A DNA stretch of 64,000 nt from positions 7,564,001 to 7,628,000 of the forward strand of contig JAHCVI010000001.1 in NCBI GenBank assembly GCA_019096155.1, in the 5' to 3' direction. The notes below the pieces were generated by a model that saw only the letters and a program-made list of their open reading frames with translations, was not told the DNA's origin and made no database searches. This document shows positions 22,705-33,734 of the stretch, piece by piece. The stretch comes from Staphylotrichum longicolle. Lineage: Eukaryota > Ascomycota > Sordariomycetes > Sordariales > Chaetomiaceae. The translations under genes were made by a program, and so were the position numbers. The stretch's first letter is position 1; every line of letters begins with the position of its first letter.

Positions 22705-25700
22705 TCATCCAGCATGTCCCTGACGACCGCCGGATCCACCGCATTGCTCCCCCCCACCGAGACTGAGAGCCTCGTCACCGTCGAGACCGGGCCCGTCCCC
22801 AGGCTCCGCCAACTCGAAGCTGAAAGCGCTCGCCTGCGACCGGTGGTGGCTCGGGCTCGCGCCGGCCGGTCGCGACGCCCGCGGTCCGGCGAGCGGGTGG
22901 CCGTACGAGGTATCGTACGACGACAGGTCCGCCCCGAGCCCCGCCGCCCAGCTGCGGTGCTGCGACCGTGCGCGGCTCGTGGAGGGCGAGAGCAGGCTGC
23001 CCGAGTCGGAGCCGAGCGCGGTGGCGGCCGCGCTCGACTTGGCTCTGCCGCGGCCCGCTGTCGGCGATTGCTGCTGTTGCTGTTCCTGCTGCTGCCGCCA
23101 CCGCTGTTGCGCGTCTTCCTCGGCCCGCTGCTCCTCGTTGTCGACCAGGATCTCGGGGACATCGAGTTGTGGGATCGCCGTCATCCCGCCAGCCCGCTTG
23201 GTTTCCATGTGCCGCTTGAACTGCCGTGAGTAGTAGAGCATGTCGAAGAAGCCCAGGACGATCCGCCTGCGCACTTCCTCCTCGACGCGCTGGAGGCGCA
23301 GCTTGCGACGCAAGAATTCTTCGAGTCTACAAAAGTCATCTCGTTAGTAAAAGCTGGCGGATTGCCGATCAGCAGGAGAGGTACATACCGTAAACTCTTG
23401 CCGTCGTTGATGATGTTGTAGTGCGCCATAATCATGAGCACCGTCGTGAACGAGATGCCCCTCTCCGGGTCTGCAGACACCATGACCTCCTCGAAGAAAA
23501 TGTTGAACCGCCGTCTTCGCTCGCGAACTTTGACCACGTCGATCCTCGCCAGCCGCTCGTTCAACTTCTTCAGGTCGATGCCCGTCTGGTACTGGCTCTT
23601 GCTGATGATGGACGCGTGCCTGATGCTGGCCGCGTCGTTCTCGTTGCGCACGTCCTCGAGGATGGCCCGCACCGAATCGTCATTGTCGTAGATGCGCATC
23701 TCGAACACCCCGGAAAGCTCTCCGAGGAGCCGCGGGAACGCCTCCTTGCTGATGAAGCCCGTGCCTGACGGATCGACGCTGCGCCACGCTTCCTTGAACC
23801 GCCGGATCTCGTCCCGGTCCACCACCGCCAGCCCGCTGGTCCGCTGGTACACGTACGAGAAGCTCTCATAGATGAGCGAGACAAACAAGCTTACAAAGAT
23901 GTACATGCTGATGATGTTCCACGCCACGAAGAGCACCCTAGCCCACGCGGTGCTGCCGCAGTCGCTGTCGAAAAACGTAGGGCCCTCCACGCACAGCGGG
24001 GGCTTGATTTGGGCGAAATCCTCCATCACCTCGTTCCAGCCCTCTCCGCAGCTGAACCGGAAGAGCAGGATGAGGGCGTGCGGGACGGTGCGGAGGTTGA
24101 CGTTGGCATCCTCGCCGCTGCCGAAGCGCGTCAGGCTGAAAGTCTGCGTCAGCGCGATGGCAAACACTAGGAAGAAGATGAGCCAGGTCGCCAGCAAGCT
24201 GCCAATCGTCGTCAGACTGGCCGCCGCCGTCTTGAAGAGCTGATCGAGCGCATCGTTCCGTGGAATGAGCATGAGCACGACCGCCACCAAGAAGAACTTG
24301 TGCAGTTGGATGTACGTGACTTGATTCTTGTTCGTCAGGAAGAGAATCGACGTGGACAAGGCGCCGGTGACGGCCACGAGCGAGAACAGGTCCCACGAGC
24401 TCTTCCGGAACCGAGTCCACCCAAGCCCGACGACGCGCACGACGATGTTGGCAATGTAGATGAGCGTGAAGATGAAGAAGAGGATGTCCTTGGCGAGCGT
24501 CCACCATGGCGGCTCGTTGTTGAATTCGGTGAGCAGGAGGATCAGATGGAACACTAGGACGCTGGTGATGGCCATGTACCACTTGCCACGCTTCTCGATG
24601 GCGCGCTTGTGGCACCACATCTTCCACTTGTTCTTCTTGTCATCGTATGAGCTCTTGGACGGCGAGATCTGGCGGAGCAGCTTGCGCAGCTCGAGCCAGG
24701 ATCGCTGCTCGGCTGTCAGGAATGCCACTCCCGTCTGTTCCGTGTAGTTTCTCATGAAGACCGAGATGAACAGAGTAAGAACAAAGACAGTGGCCAGGAG
24801 GTTGAACACGACGAAGAAGACCGCGTTGCCCTGGGCGCTGTATGGCGGACCATCCTCCGGCTGAAGACCCTTCCCCGTGATGGCCTGGGCCGCGAACGAG
24901 ACATCGACCCATCCTTCTTGGCTGACGATCTGGAAGAGAACGAAGAGACTCGATCCGAAATCGTCAAAGTTGAAGAACGGGTTCGCGGCAACCCTGGGAG
25001 CGAGCATGGGCCAGTCATTGTTGAAAGGCGTACTGTTGAACTCGCCCACGCAGTCAGTCAGGTCCACGATGCTGCCCGACCCGTCATTGCACGCCACCAG
25101 CTTTCCGTTGAAGAGGTTCACGCCATAGATGGCCAATGGGATCAGCAAGGAGATCGAGACGAAGGCCGCACTCAGGATCTTCCAGCCGCCAACAATTATG
25201 AGAGAGTGGAACGTCTCGCGAGCGCTGTCGCTGACATTGAGGAGGCGCAAAGCCCTGAGAGCTTTGAAGGCGCCGACCGCCCTAGAGACGGCTCCGGCAT
25301 TGGTGAAGAGCGTGATGACGTTGATCCAGAGGGTGATCAGCACGATGGCATCAATAATGCCCCATGTGCTCCGGAAATATGCGTTGGGAGTCCACAAGAA
25401 GCCGTCGGCAATGATCTTGATGACAGCCTCGAGCGTAAACACAATGGCAAACGCCGTGTCGGTCCAGACAAACCAGTTGAGGATGCTGAACGTGTGCTCG
25501 TCAAAGTACTCCTTCTGGTACAAAGGGGTCGTGATGCAGGCGAGGATGACCATGGCCACAATGGCGGCGTAGATCAGGGCCGAGAAGGTGTACCAAGCAT
25601 ACTTGTTGGGCTGAACACCGTCAAAACGTTCAGTGCCCCGGCCGGGGCCCACGAGCTGCTGGCAGAGTCGTCGGAGGCGGTTCCGTGGCTTGAAGATGAA

Positions 25701-28700
25701 GAGAGACGTGTTGTAGTTGGGATGTCGCATCAAATACTCTCTCTGTGCTTTGCGGCGAGCAGCGGTGGCACTTACCGCCTGGCGAGCCAGTTGCGCAGGA
25801 TCCAGCGTGACGATGGGTCCGCCGAAGCGGACGTTGGAATAAAATGGATTGGGCTCCCGACCGACAAAGAGCGAGGTCACCTTTGCCCACGCGGCAGAGA
25901 GGAAACTGGTGTTGGGCCTGCCTTTCGCCCCTGGCTGTTGCGGCGTCTGGCCGTCCCCAGCCTCTTGCAATTCGTCCAGGGCGTCGTCGAGAAACTCGCG
26001 CACGAACCCCTCTTTGAAGAGCATGTCCACCACGCCCGCACCCGTTGTCTGGTCGAGGGGGTCTGCCCGATTCCGGGATTTACCAAAACCAAAGACCTTG
26101 GACAGTGCAAGGTTGGACGAACCGCCAAGTTCCCTGCGTTGCAAAAACGCCTTGACCTGTTCGAGCCGCTTCATGTCCTCGCCCACATCAAAGTTTTCTT
26201 GGATGACAGCAATGAACATGTTGATGAGAATGAAGTAGGACAGAATGAACCAGCCGATGATGAAAATAGCGCCTATCCAAGCCGTATTCAGATGAGCCGT
26301 GTAGGTTGTGATATTGTAGAGAATATCGGTCCAATTCTCACTGGAAAGAACCTGGTACATGCCCAGGAATGAGTTGTAGATGGTGTTGAAAGGGATCCTG
26401 ATCCACTCATCGTCCGAATCTGCGGCTGGTATCTGGCCGCGAAACAGCTGCGAGGCAAAGATGGCCATGAGAAACGTCATGAGGAAGACGAACAGCATCA
26501 GGTTGCCAATGCCCGTCACGTTGCCCAGCACGAGCTGAATCAGCCGCTTCGTCATGGGAATGGCGAGAACGACACGATAGGCCCGCACGATTTGGAAGAT
26601 GGTGAGCCAATTGTACACCTGACCCGAGTTGCGAATCGGCGGAATCAGGATGACGGTAGTGATCACGGCCAGGCCGAGGTCGACCAGATTGCGGGGGTTG
26701 CGATGGAATCGTCGGAAATTTGCCAGAAAGCGTAGGACGATCTCGACGTCGAGAAAGCTGGTGACCACAATCTCGGACGCGTCGATGAACCTCTCTCGGT
26801 CCGGGGACATGCTGGCACTCCGCAACGCCTGGCAGAAGAGACCGTACGTGATCATGAGGACCCAGAACCACGAAATTTTGTGCGTTATCCGTTGCAATAC
26901 CGACTGCCTTCGCGGTGCCTGCTCCATGCTGGGGTGAAAGACAGGCGGCTCGTCGTCCGCTGTGAACGCGCTGGCTTTGGATTCTTCTCTGATGACTTGG
27001 AAGGACGATGTGATGACGGCAATCAACAAGTTGGTCATCCAAAGCATCATGATGATAATGCCCGCACCAAAGAACAGAGCGGCCGGCAAAAAGTCCGAGC
27101 TCACGGTGTAGTACATCAGGTCCGAAAATGTGTTGGCGCTCATGATGACAAAGACCAGCTCGAGAGAGTGTCCGATATCATCAAAGTTGACCGTCCCGTT
27201 GAAGGGATTGTCCTGCTGAAGGCAGATGGATCCTCTAGGGCAAATGAAACCTTTTGCGCTGCTCGCGCCAGCCACGAGAAACTCGCTCGACAGGTTTCCC
27301 GTCGGCGAAGAGACCCAAGGTTCGGCCTTGCCTGTCGTCGGGTTTAAATGGCCGCCGCAGAATGACATACTTGGGGTGTAAGTAGCCGTGAAATTTGTCG
27401 GGTCCTCGGGGTTGATCCAGGTGCATTGGCGGCTCAGGCTGGACTTGAAGCTCTGGACTCCAATGATGGCAAAGAGGATCCAGAAGAAGCCCATCAAGAA
27501 CGAGACTCGAACGAGGAGCGGAGCAGACTTCTTAAGACTCCTGAGAATGATCTGCAGTGACTGGTGAGCATACCACAGCAAGCGCTGTCTAGAAGGTTAA
27601 CTCACGAGATTGCCCTTGGTAAGAGCTAGCAACCTGATAATGCGCAGGCAGCTGAGCATGCGGAACACGTAGATAGAATGCTTGTTCTCCAGCCCAGTGA
27701 CGCCGAGGAGGAATGAAATCCAAAACGCAACGACGGCGATGAAGTCTAGTCTGTTGAAGCCGTGGCGCAGAAAGGCCCTGCGGGCGAGTTGCATGCGCTG
27801 CTGCTCCTCCATCGTGGCCTGAGCTGCCATTCCTTGCATGAGGGTGAATGATCTTGCAAACGTGGGTACGAATTGTTGTTCCTGCGGTGGCTGCCGGACT
27901 GACTTCTGTCGCTGCGGCTTGAAGATTGCGTGGTACTGTTCGGCGACCCTTTCCCTGAGCCTCCGCTTGTTTGCCGGTGCGTACTCATCGGCGTTGATGA
28001 CGAGGCCGGACACGATGACCCTCGCTATGATCTCAAGAGTGAAAACAACAAAGAGGCCAAAGATGGCCCAGTCGATCCGGGTACTACCCCAGCGTTCGGG
28101 CCTCCCATTCCCAACCACGAAGACGTCCGGCGCGGCTTCGACGGCCAAGAGAACAGCCTGGGCAACAATCAAGACCAGAATGAAGGGTTCCGTCCATGGA
28201 TTGACCAGAACATCACAGAGGCCTTTTCGGATCGGATTATCGGGGGGGAAGATGCCCAAGGAATTCCCTCTCAGGGGGTTCGGAAGCGGGCCGTGCCGTC
28301 TTGGAAGAGGCGGCCGCTCTGTTTGAAAGTAGTCAGGGCCAGGTCTCTTCTCCGCCGGCGTAGGGAAGGTCTGCGACGGGTACGAAGTGTCAACAAGCAT
28401 AGGCCCTGACGCATCAGTCGGCCGCCGCCCATCGGCGCTGGGTGAGCGTGAACGTGAACGCTCCCGGCGGTTTGCCTGGTCGACGAGGTCACCCTCTCCG
28501 CTGATCATAACGACACGTTGAGACATTGCCCTCATAATAGAACTCGCCCTCGATAGAGCCCCGGTCGTCGACGGGGAACGGGACCGGCGCCGGTCCATGG
28601 GTGAGAGCCGATCTCCATAGCTGTTGCGGTGGTCTGAAGCTATCCCCGGTTCCAGGTCAAAGCCGAGCATCTGAGCGCTCCGGGCGCGAGAGGGGGTGTT

Positions 28701-29282
28701 TCCGAGATCGGATATGGTCTGAAAACTGTTCCGGGGCGATGGCTCGCCGTCTGGGGGCTCCAAGCGGCCGATGGGCTGTGCTGATGGCTTCAGGGGCACT
28801 CTGTCGGATTCGAGTGAATCGGTGTCGGCGCGCTCCTCGTAATAGGCGTGGGGTATTTGATACGGGTCGTGGGCAGAGGGCATATACTGCCCAGACTCGG
28901 AGGGAGGCCGTTGCACGTGTATGTCGGGAGGCAGCGCGAACTGCAAGGCCATGTGGTCGATGGGCGAGACGCCGCCGCTGGCGCCGCCCGGGTCGTCGGC
29001 ATGCGGATAGGGGTGCTCCCAGTACGACGAGAAACCTGGCAGGTTTGCCGACATTGTGATGGGCGATGGCGCGTCCCCGGATGCATTGTGTGTTCTTGTT
29101 CCTCTATGCTGGTGCCACGCCCCCTGGGCCGTCCCGCCGCTCCCGATACCACCGGTCCCGCCGCCCCAGTGGCTCGTGCCAGCGTCCTCGGGGCGCTGGA
29201 GATCTTGGAGGGGAATCGATTGTGGGGGAGGCGCGGAGGTCGCAGAGGGCCGGCGGGGCGTCTGCGGCGTGTTCTCGTTCAT
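22705..29282 (-). CDS. CCH1: Cch1-type voltage-gated high-affinity calcium channel alpha subunit
   Basis: Four-domain Ca2+ channel of the plasma membrane, partner of Mid1 (family knowledge). Exons in transcript order: 29282-27606, 27551-23389 and 23326-22705, giving 2153 aa as read. A long disordered N-terminus (about 370 aa) precedes four S1-S6 repeats. The pore loops read SANTF (I), SSENW (II), SQEGW (III) and CGEGW (IV), so the filter is N-E-E-E rather than animal E-E-E-E, as known for fungal Cch1. S4 of domain IV is poor in positive charges. EF-hand-like and IQ-region-like sequence follows domain IV, then a Gln-rich tail. The 3' end is suspect: a C7 run (plus strand 22749-22755) shifts the frame. 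The alternative frame continues to 22623 with VRDMLDDSIWVESLRRSAT, which looks like the genuine conserved C-terminus. Confidence 0.95.
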
Positions 29283-30944
29283 GTTGACGGATCAGACTGA
29301 TCCCGCGGCGGAGGGGTGATTCTCAAGTCGAGGTTGGCGCGCAATTGCGCTAACACAATCGCGGCGTGTGCAAGCCAAGCTCTGAATCGAGCATCATGTG
29401 GGACGATGGCAATGGCTCAAGAGGTGTGGATGGTCAACGGCACCGTGCGGCCTCGTTGCCAACAACGGGGCCGTGGTGTTGTGTGTGCTCGTGCGTAAGG
29501 GTCTTGGAAGTCGTGGCAGTCGTCGAGTCGTCTCGAGGAGCGAACTGGTGGTGGAGTGACGCTGGAAACGCAAAAGGCAACACTAACCGTTTGGAAATCG
29601 GCCACTCGGCAGCGTACCGTGTGCAGAATGGCAGAAAAGAGGGACGGGAAGAAGTAAGGTGGTTTCCAAGTCTGTCAACGGCTGCGCCGCAAATACTGTA
29701 ATGCGTGTTCTGGATCTGTGTTCCTCCTGCAGAACACAGCAAGCCCACCACACGCAGGACATCGGCTTCAGCTCATCCCAAGAAGGCAAGCTGAGAGCAC
29801 TGCCCACAGTGCGCTGACACATGGTCGGGTACCCCTGCCCCTTGTCAACGGGCTGAGAGGCCGCCGGCAAATGGGATCTCGGGTACGAGCCAGGGCCGAC
29901 GCAACGGTCGGCGCTAGTCCCGTTCAGGACCTTTCGACAACAAGGCAGCTTGTGTGGTGTGGCTGTTGGGTGGGAACAAATTCCATGTTGATTGTCTCCA
30001 GGATTCAGAAGCATAACAATCCCACAGTAAGCAACCACAGTCATGACCCAACTCAAGGAACACAAATTAGACAAGGTGAAAGAAGAGACTCTGTGTGCCC
30101 TGCTTCAAGCTCAAGTTCCATTGCGACGTCGTATTCACTTTGGAGAGATGCACAGCCCACATGCGCTAAGCCTGCATGTAGACAGTGCCAACGGAGCAGA
30201 GTTCGAACGGACCATTAACGCCCCCACACTCACACTTCTGAAACGTCCCTCTCTTCTTCAGCAACCGACAACCGACTCGGATCTGCAAGCTCATCATGCG
30301 CTCGAGAGAAGTCCAACAGCAGTGCCAGTTGACAGCAGTGTGTCCAGCTTACATTTGAAGGCGCAAGCAATAGGTCTGGTGGTAATCTCCATGCAGACTA
30401 TCTGGCTTAGGTAGATCGTTCTCTGGTGCAGATGGCCCCTGAAATGGATGGCGACCAAGCCAACTTGAACTGAAACGACATCTCAAAAGTAAAATCGCCA
30501 TTGCACATGCAGCATGCTTGAACACAATCCCGCGCTTGTCTGGGAACGCTAATAACGAGGCTTCGGAGATTTGCAACAAACGGGTCTTTTACCTGTGGTT
30601 AATGTGGGCCCGTCGCGTCTCAGCGAAAGGAACCGCGCCCTTGGTCTGAATTTGGCTTGGCAGCCTTGAATCGACGCGATCTGCTCTGTCGCATCATCAC
30701 CCAAAGATTCCTCCGCCAGCAACCCACCTTCTGCGCAACGTCCCAATATCATTCGCAAACGCTGTCCTGTGTTCTCCGCCGAACCGTTCGAGTCTGCAAT
30801 GACCCATTCTGCTATCGGCGAATTTTTGCCAATTTCGGAGGCCTAACTCTTGGTGGCGCATTCTCTGGCTGCTTGCTGCGTCCAGCGTCTTCCACACTCT
30901 CGCATCACGACACGAGCCAAGGCGCAAGGAAAGTCCAACTCAAG
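29283..30944. other. divergent intergenic region, CCH1 and PHD-protein promoters
   Basis: About 1.7 kb with no supported gene. It must hold both promoters. No motif stands out. Confidence 0.5.
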
Positions 30945-33734
30945 ATGCCCGCAGCCCGCAAGCGCTCCTCGCAGGAGCTGAGCTCCGATAATGCCCAACC
31001 GCCGGCGCAGCCATCCATGCTGCATCGCATTAGGAACATGTGGCAATTCGCCAATCTATTCCAGTTCATCCTTCTCTTCGGACAGGCCCTCAAGCTTGAC
31101 GACAACCTAGACATTGAGGTGCGCCCCATCCCTGCCCGCACCTTTCTGGGGCTGCCCTACCCCCAACAGCATGCCATGTACTGACAGGCGAGTCACGCTA
31201 GGATTTGGAAGCCGAATGCCTCAAGCCAGGCTCCATGGCACTGCAGGATATAGGCCTGGGCCTCCTCAAGTTCCTCTCTTCGCACCGCGGCCTGACGTAC
31301 GTTCTATTCATCCACACAATATGGTGTCATGGCTAGTTTTCCGCTGGGGCATCTTGCTCACTCTTCCCAGTCACGAGCTATTTGACGAATACACAAGACG
31401 ACAATTTCTCAGCAAAGCCCCGGAGAAGAACCCCTTTGGGACCGCAGAGACGCCCGCCAAGTTCGCCCATTTTGACGTCTTTACCAAAGTATGCTGCCAT
31501 CATCGCTGAAGTCATCCTCTGCGGTGCTCGTACTGACCGACTATCGCGCTCAGATCCGCGTGCTGCAGCAAATGACACAGCTAGTCATGGTGAACCCGGA
31601 ACGATTACGCGAGAAAACCGAGGAGCAAAAGGATATGGATCAAACGAACTGGGTGCGTAACTTTGTTAACGGGTCAGCATGTTGGCGGGGTCCCCTTGCT
31701 GACTTCATGCAGCGCATCGAGCCATACGGATGGGACCGACATGATCGCACCTACTTTGTCCTCGACGATAATCGCCTGTACAGGCTGACCGAAGCGCCCC
31801 CCGCTCCTCCAAAGCCGAAAAAGAACACCAAGAAGGCCAAGGCAGCGCAGCGGGCCAGCAAAAGACGGCGCGTATCGTCTGGTGTGGCAAGCGATGCCGA
31901 CGATGCAAATGACGAGGCTTCCGATGCCGGCGCGCAGGCTGAGCCAGAAGATGACGGGCTCGGGAACATGAAATGGGAATGCATCGCCGTAACTCTCGAT
32001 GAAGTCCGCGAATTCTTGTCCACCATCCAAAAGTCCAAAGATGCCAACGAAAAGACTCTGCGCGATCAGGTCCAAGACCACCTACTCCCCATTTTGGAAA
32101 AACAAGAAGAATCGAGGAAACGGAAGCAGCTTCAGAGAGAAAAGGAGCTCCTCAACTTGGAGAAGCTGGCCCACGCCAAGAGGTCGAGCCGGATTGCTAG
32201 CAAGCTGGAACAGCAACAAATGGAAGAGAGGTCCCGGGAAGAGGAACGGAAGAGGCGCGAGGACGAGGTGGCAAGGAAGAAGGAAGAGCAGGAGAGGCTG
32301 AAGATGGAGCGCGAAAGGGATAAGCGGCTGATGTCCAGGGAACAGCGTCTGAAAGAACGCGAGGTGCGCCGCCGGCTTCACGAGGAGGAACTTGCTCAGC
32401 TTTCTGAGGACAGCAAGGCACCCAGCAACGCCTCTGCCCGCATGTCGGAGCGACGACGACTAGCCGAGATCGAAAGGAACAAAAAGGCTCTCGAAGAACT
32501 TGAGGAGGAGGAAGACGACTGGATGTTCGACTGCGTCTGTGGAGTTTACGGCCAGGTCGACGACGGGACACACAGTGTGGCCTGTGAGAGGTGCAATACT
32601 TGGCAGCATAGTAAATGCCTGGGCATTGACGAATCAGAAGCCGATCAGGAGGACTTCCACTTCATCTGCAGCTCCTGCCGCCGCCGCGAGGAGACTTCAG
32701 GCGATGCGAGTTCTCGAACGATCAAAATCAAGGTTCATCGTCACCAGGAGGCGGAATCAATGCACGGCAAACAGGTCCACGAGGAGAGCGCAACAACACC
32801 GCAACAGCCGGCTGGCCAGTTAGTCGTTGAGCTTCAGTCACGACCGTCCTCAAATTTGGTTCAGGGTTCTGAGCCGTCGCGCCCCGGTTCTGGCCCTCAG
32901 TTGACAACACCCTCCGCGGCGCACTGTATCCCGAACCCCGTAGGGCAGCCAATCGGGAGCAGTCCTATTAAGGGCAGCCCTTCTGGGTCTGGACTTGTTC
33001 AACAATCACCAGCCAGTCAGGGGAACAATCCCTTCTCGTCGCCGCATCCGAGCCTTTTGCCCCCAGATCGGCCACCGGTCAAGTCCGACCCTCACGGTCT
33101 GACTGCCGGCAACCCAACACCCCTGCCAACTGGCGATGACAACGCGACCTCCGGATTGGTTGCCAAACCAGCCGTGTTGAGCGATGCTCTTTCAACGTTG
33201 GCCGGAAGCGGGAGTGGCGGTTCCTCACCATCAAAGCAACCACGCCGAACCCCTTCCCCGTCAACAAAGACATTCCCGTCCGCTCCCGCCTCATCGAACG
33301 CGCCAGCACTCTCACTTGCTGCAGAGACTCGGGAGAATATCAGCAGCATGACATCTTCGCCATCGATGGCTTTGCCACACCTCACCCCTGCGCCATCGCG
33401 CAATGCCAGATCCGATCATGCCGCGTCCGGATCTTCGCCACTGCCGCCTTCTAGCGGCGGTCTGTCTCCCACGAAGCATTCACCGCCCAGACCCGTCAAT
33501 GGGCACTCCAATGGCGCTGTGATGACTCCTCAAGTGGGAGGCGTCCAGCCGCCTTCAGCAGTGTTTCCTCCCGTCGCAGCCCTGTCGCCCTCGCCGCGGC
33601 AACAGAACCTGACGCCGCCGGTCAAACCCGCTGAACCAGTCAGGCTCCCGGCCCCCCAGCAGTCGGCACAAGGCATGCAGACTCCCAAGCTCGACCCATC
33701 CAGTTCCCCGCGACTTGGTGCGCAGTTGGGTTGA
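30945..33734 (+). CDS. DDT/WHIM/PHD-finger chromatin protein (RSF1-like)
   Basis: Predicted 835 aa from exons 30945-31118, 31202-31296, 31371-31488, 31554-31652 and 31713-33734, all in phase. The N-terminus (FANLFQFILLFGQAL...LDIEDLEAECL) fits a DDT domain. EPYGWDRHDRTYFVLDDNRLYR fits the WHIM2/D-TOX motif that contacts ISWI. A coiled coil of alternating Lys/Glu/Arg spans about 290-420. The PHD zinc finger at about 434-488 has C4HC3 ligands (CVC, CERC, HSKC, CSSC) and the aromatic cage-type WQHSKC. The C-terminal 340 residues are Pro/Ser-rich and disordered. The order resembles RSF1/CECR2-class ISWI partners that read histone H3 tails. The exact complex in fungi is my inference. Confidence 0.88.

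Noticed and set aside
24918..26372. Plus-strand 484-codon ORF within CCH1
   Set aside because: It lies fully antisense to the channel's transmembrane repeats and has shadow-like composition (Glu/Asp/Val/His-rich) with no family resemblance.
30170..30240. Possible tRNA because of a GTTCGAA-like sequence
   Set aside because: No acceptor stem, D-arm or A-box could be paired around it.
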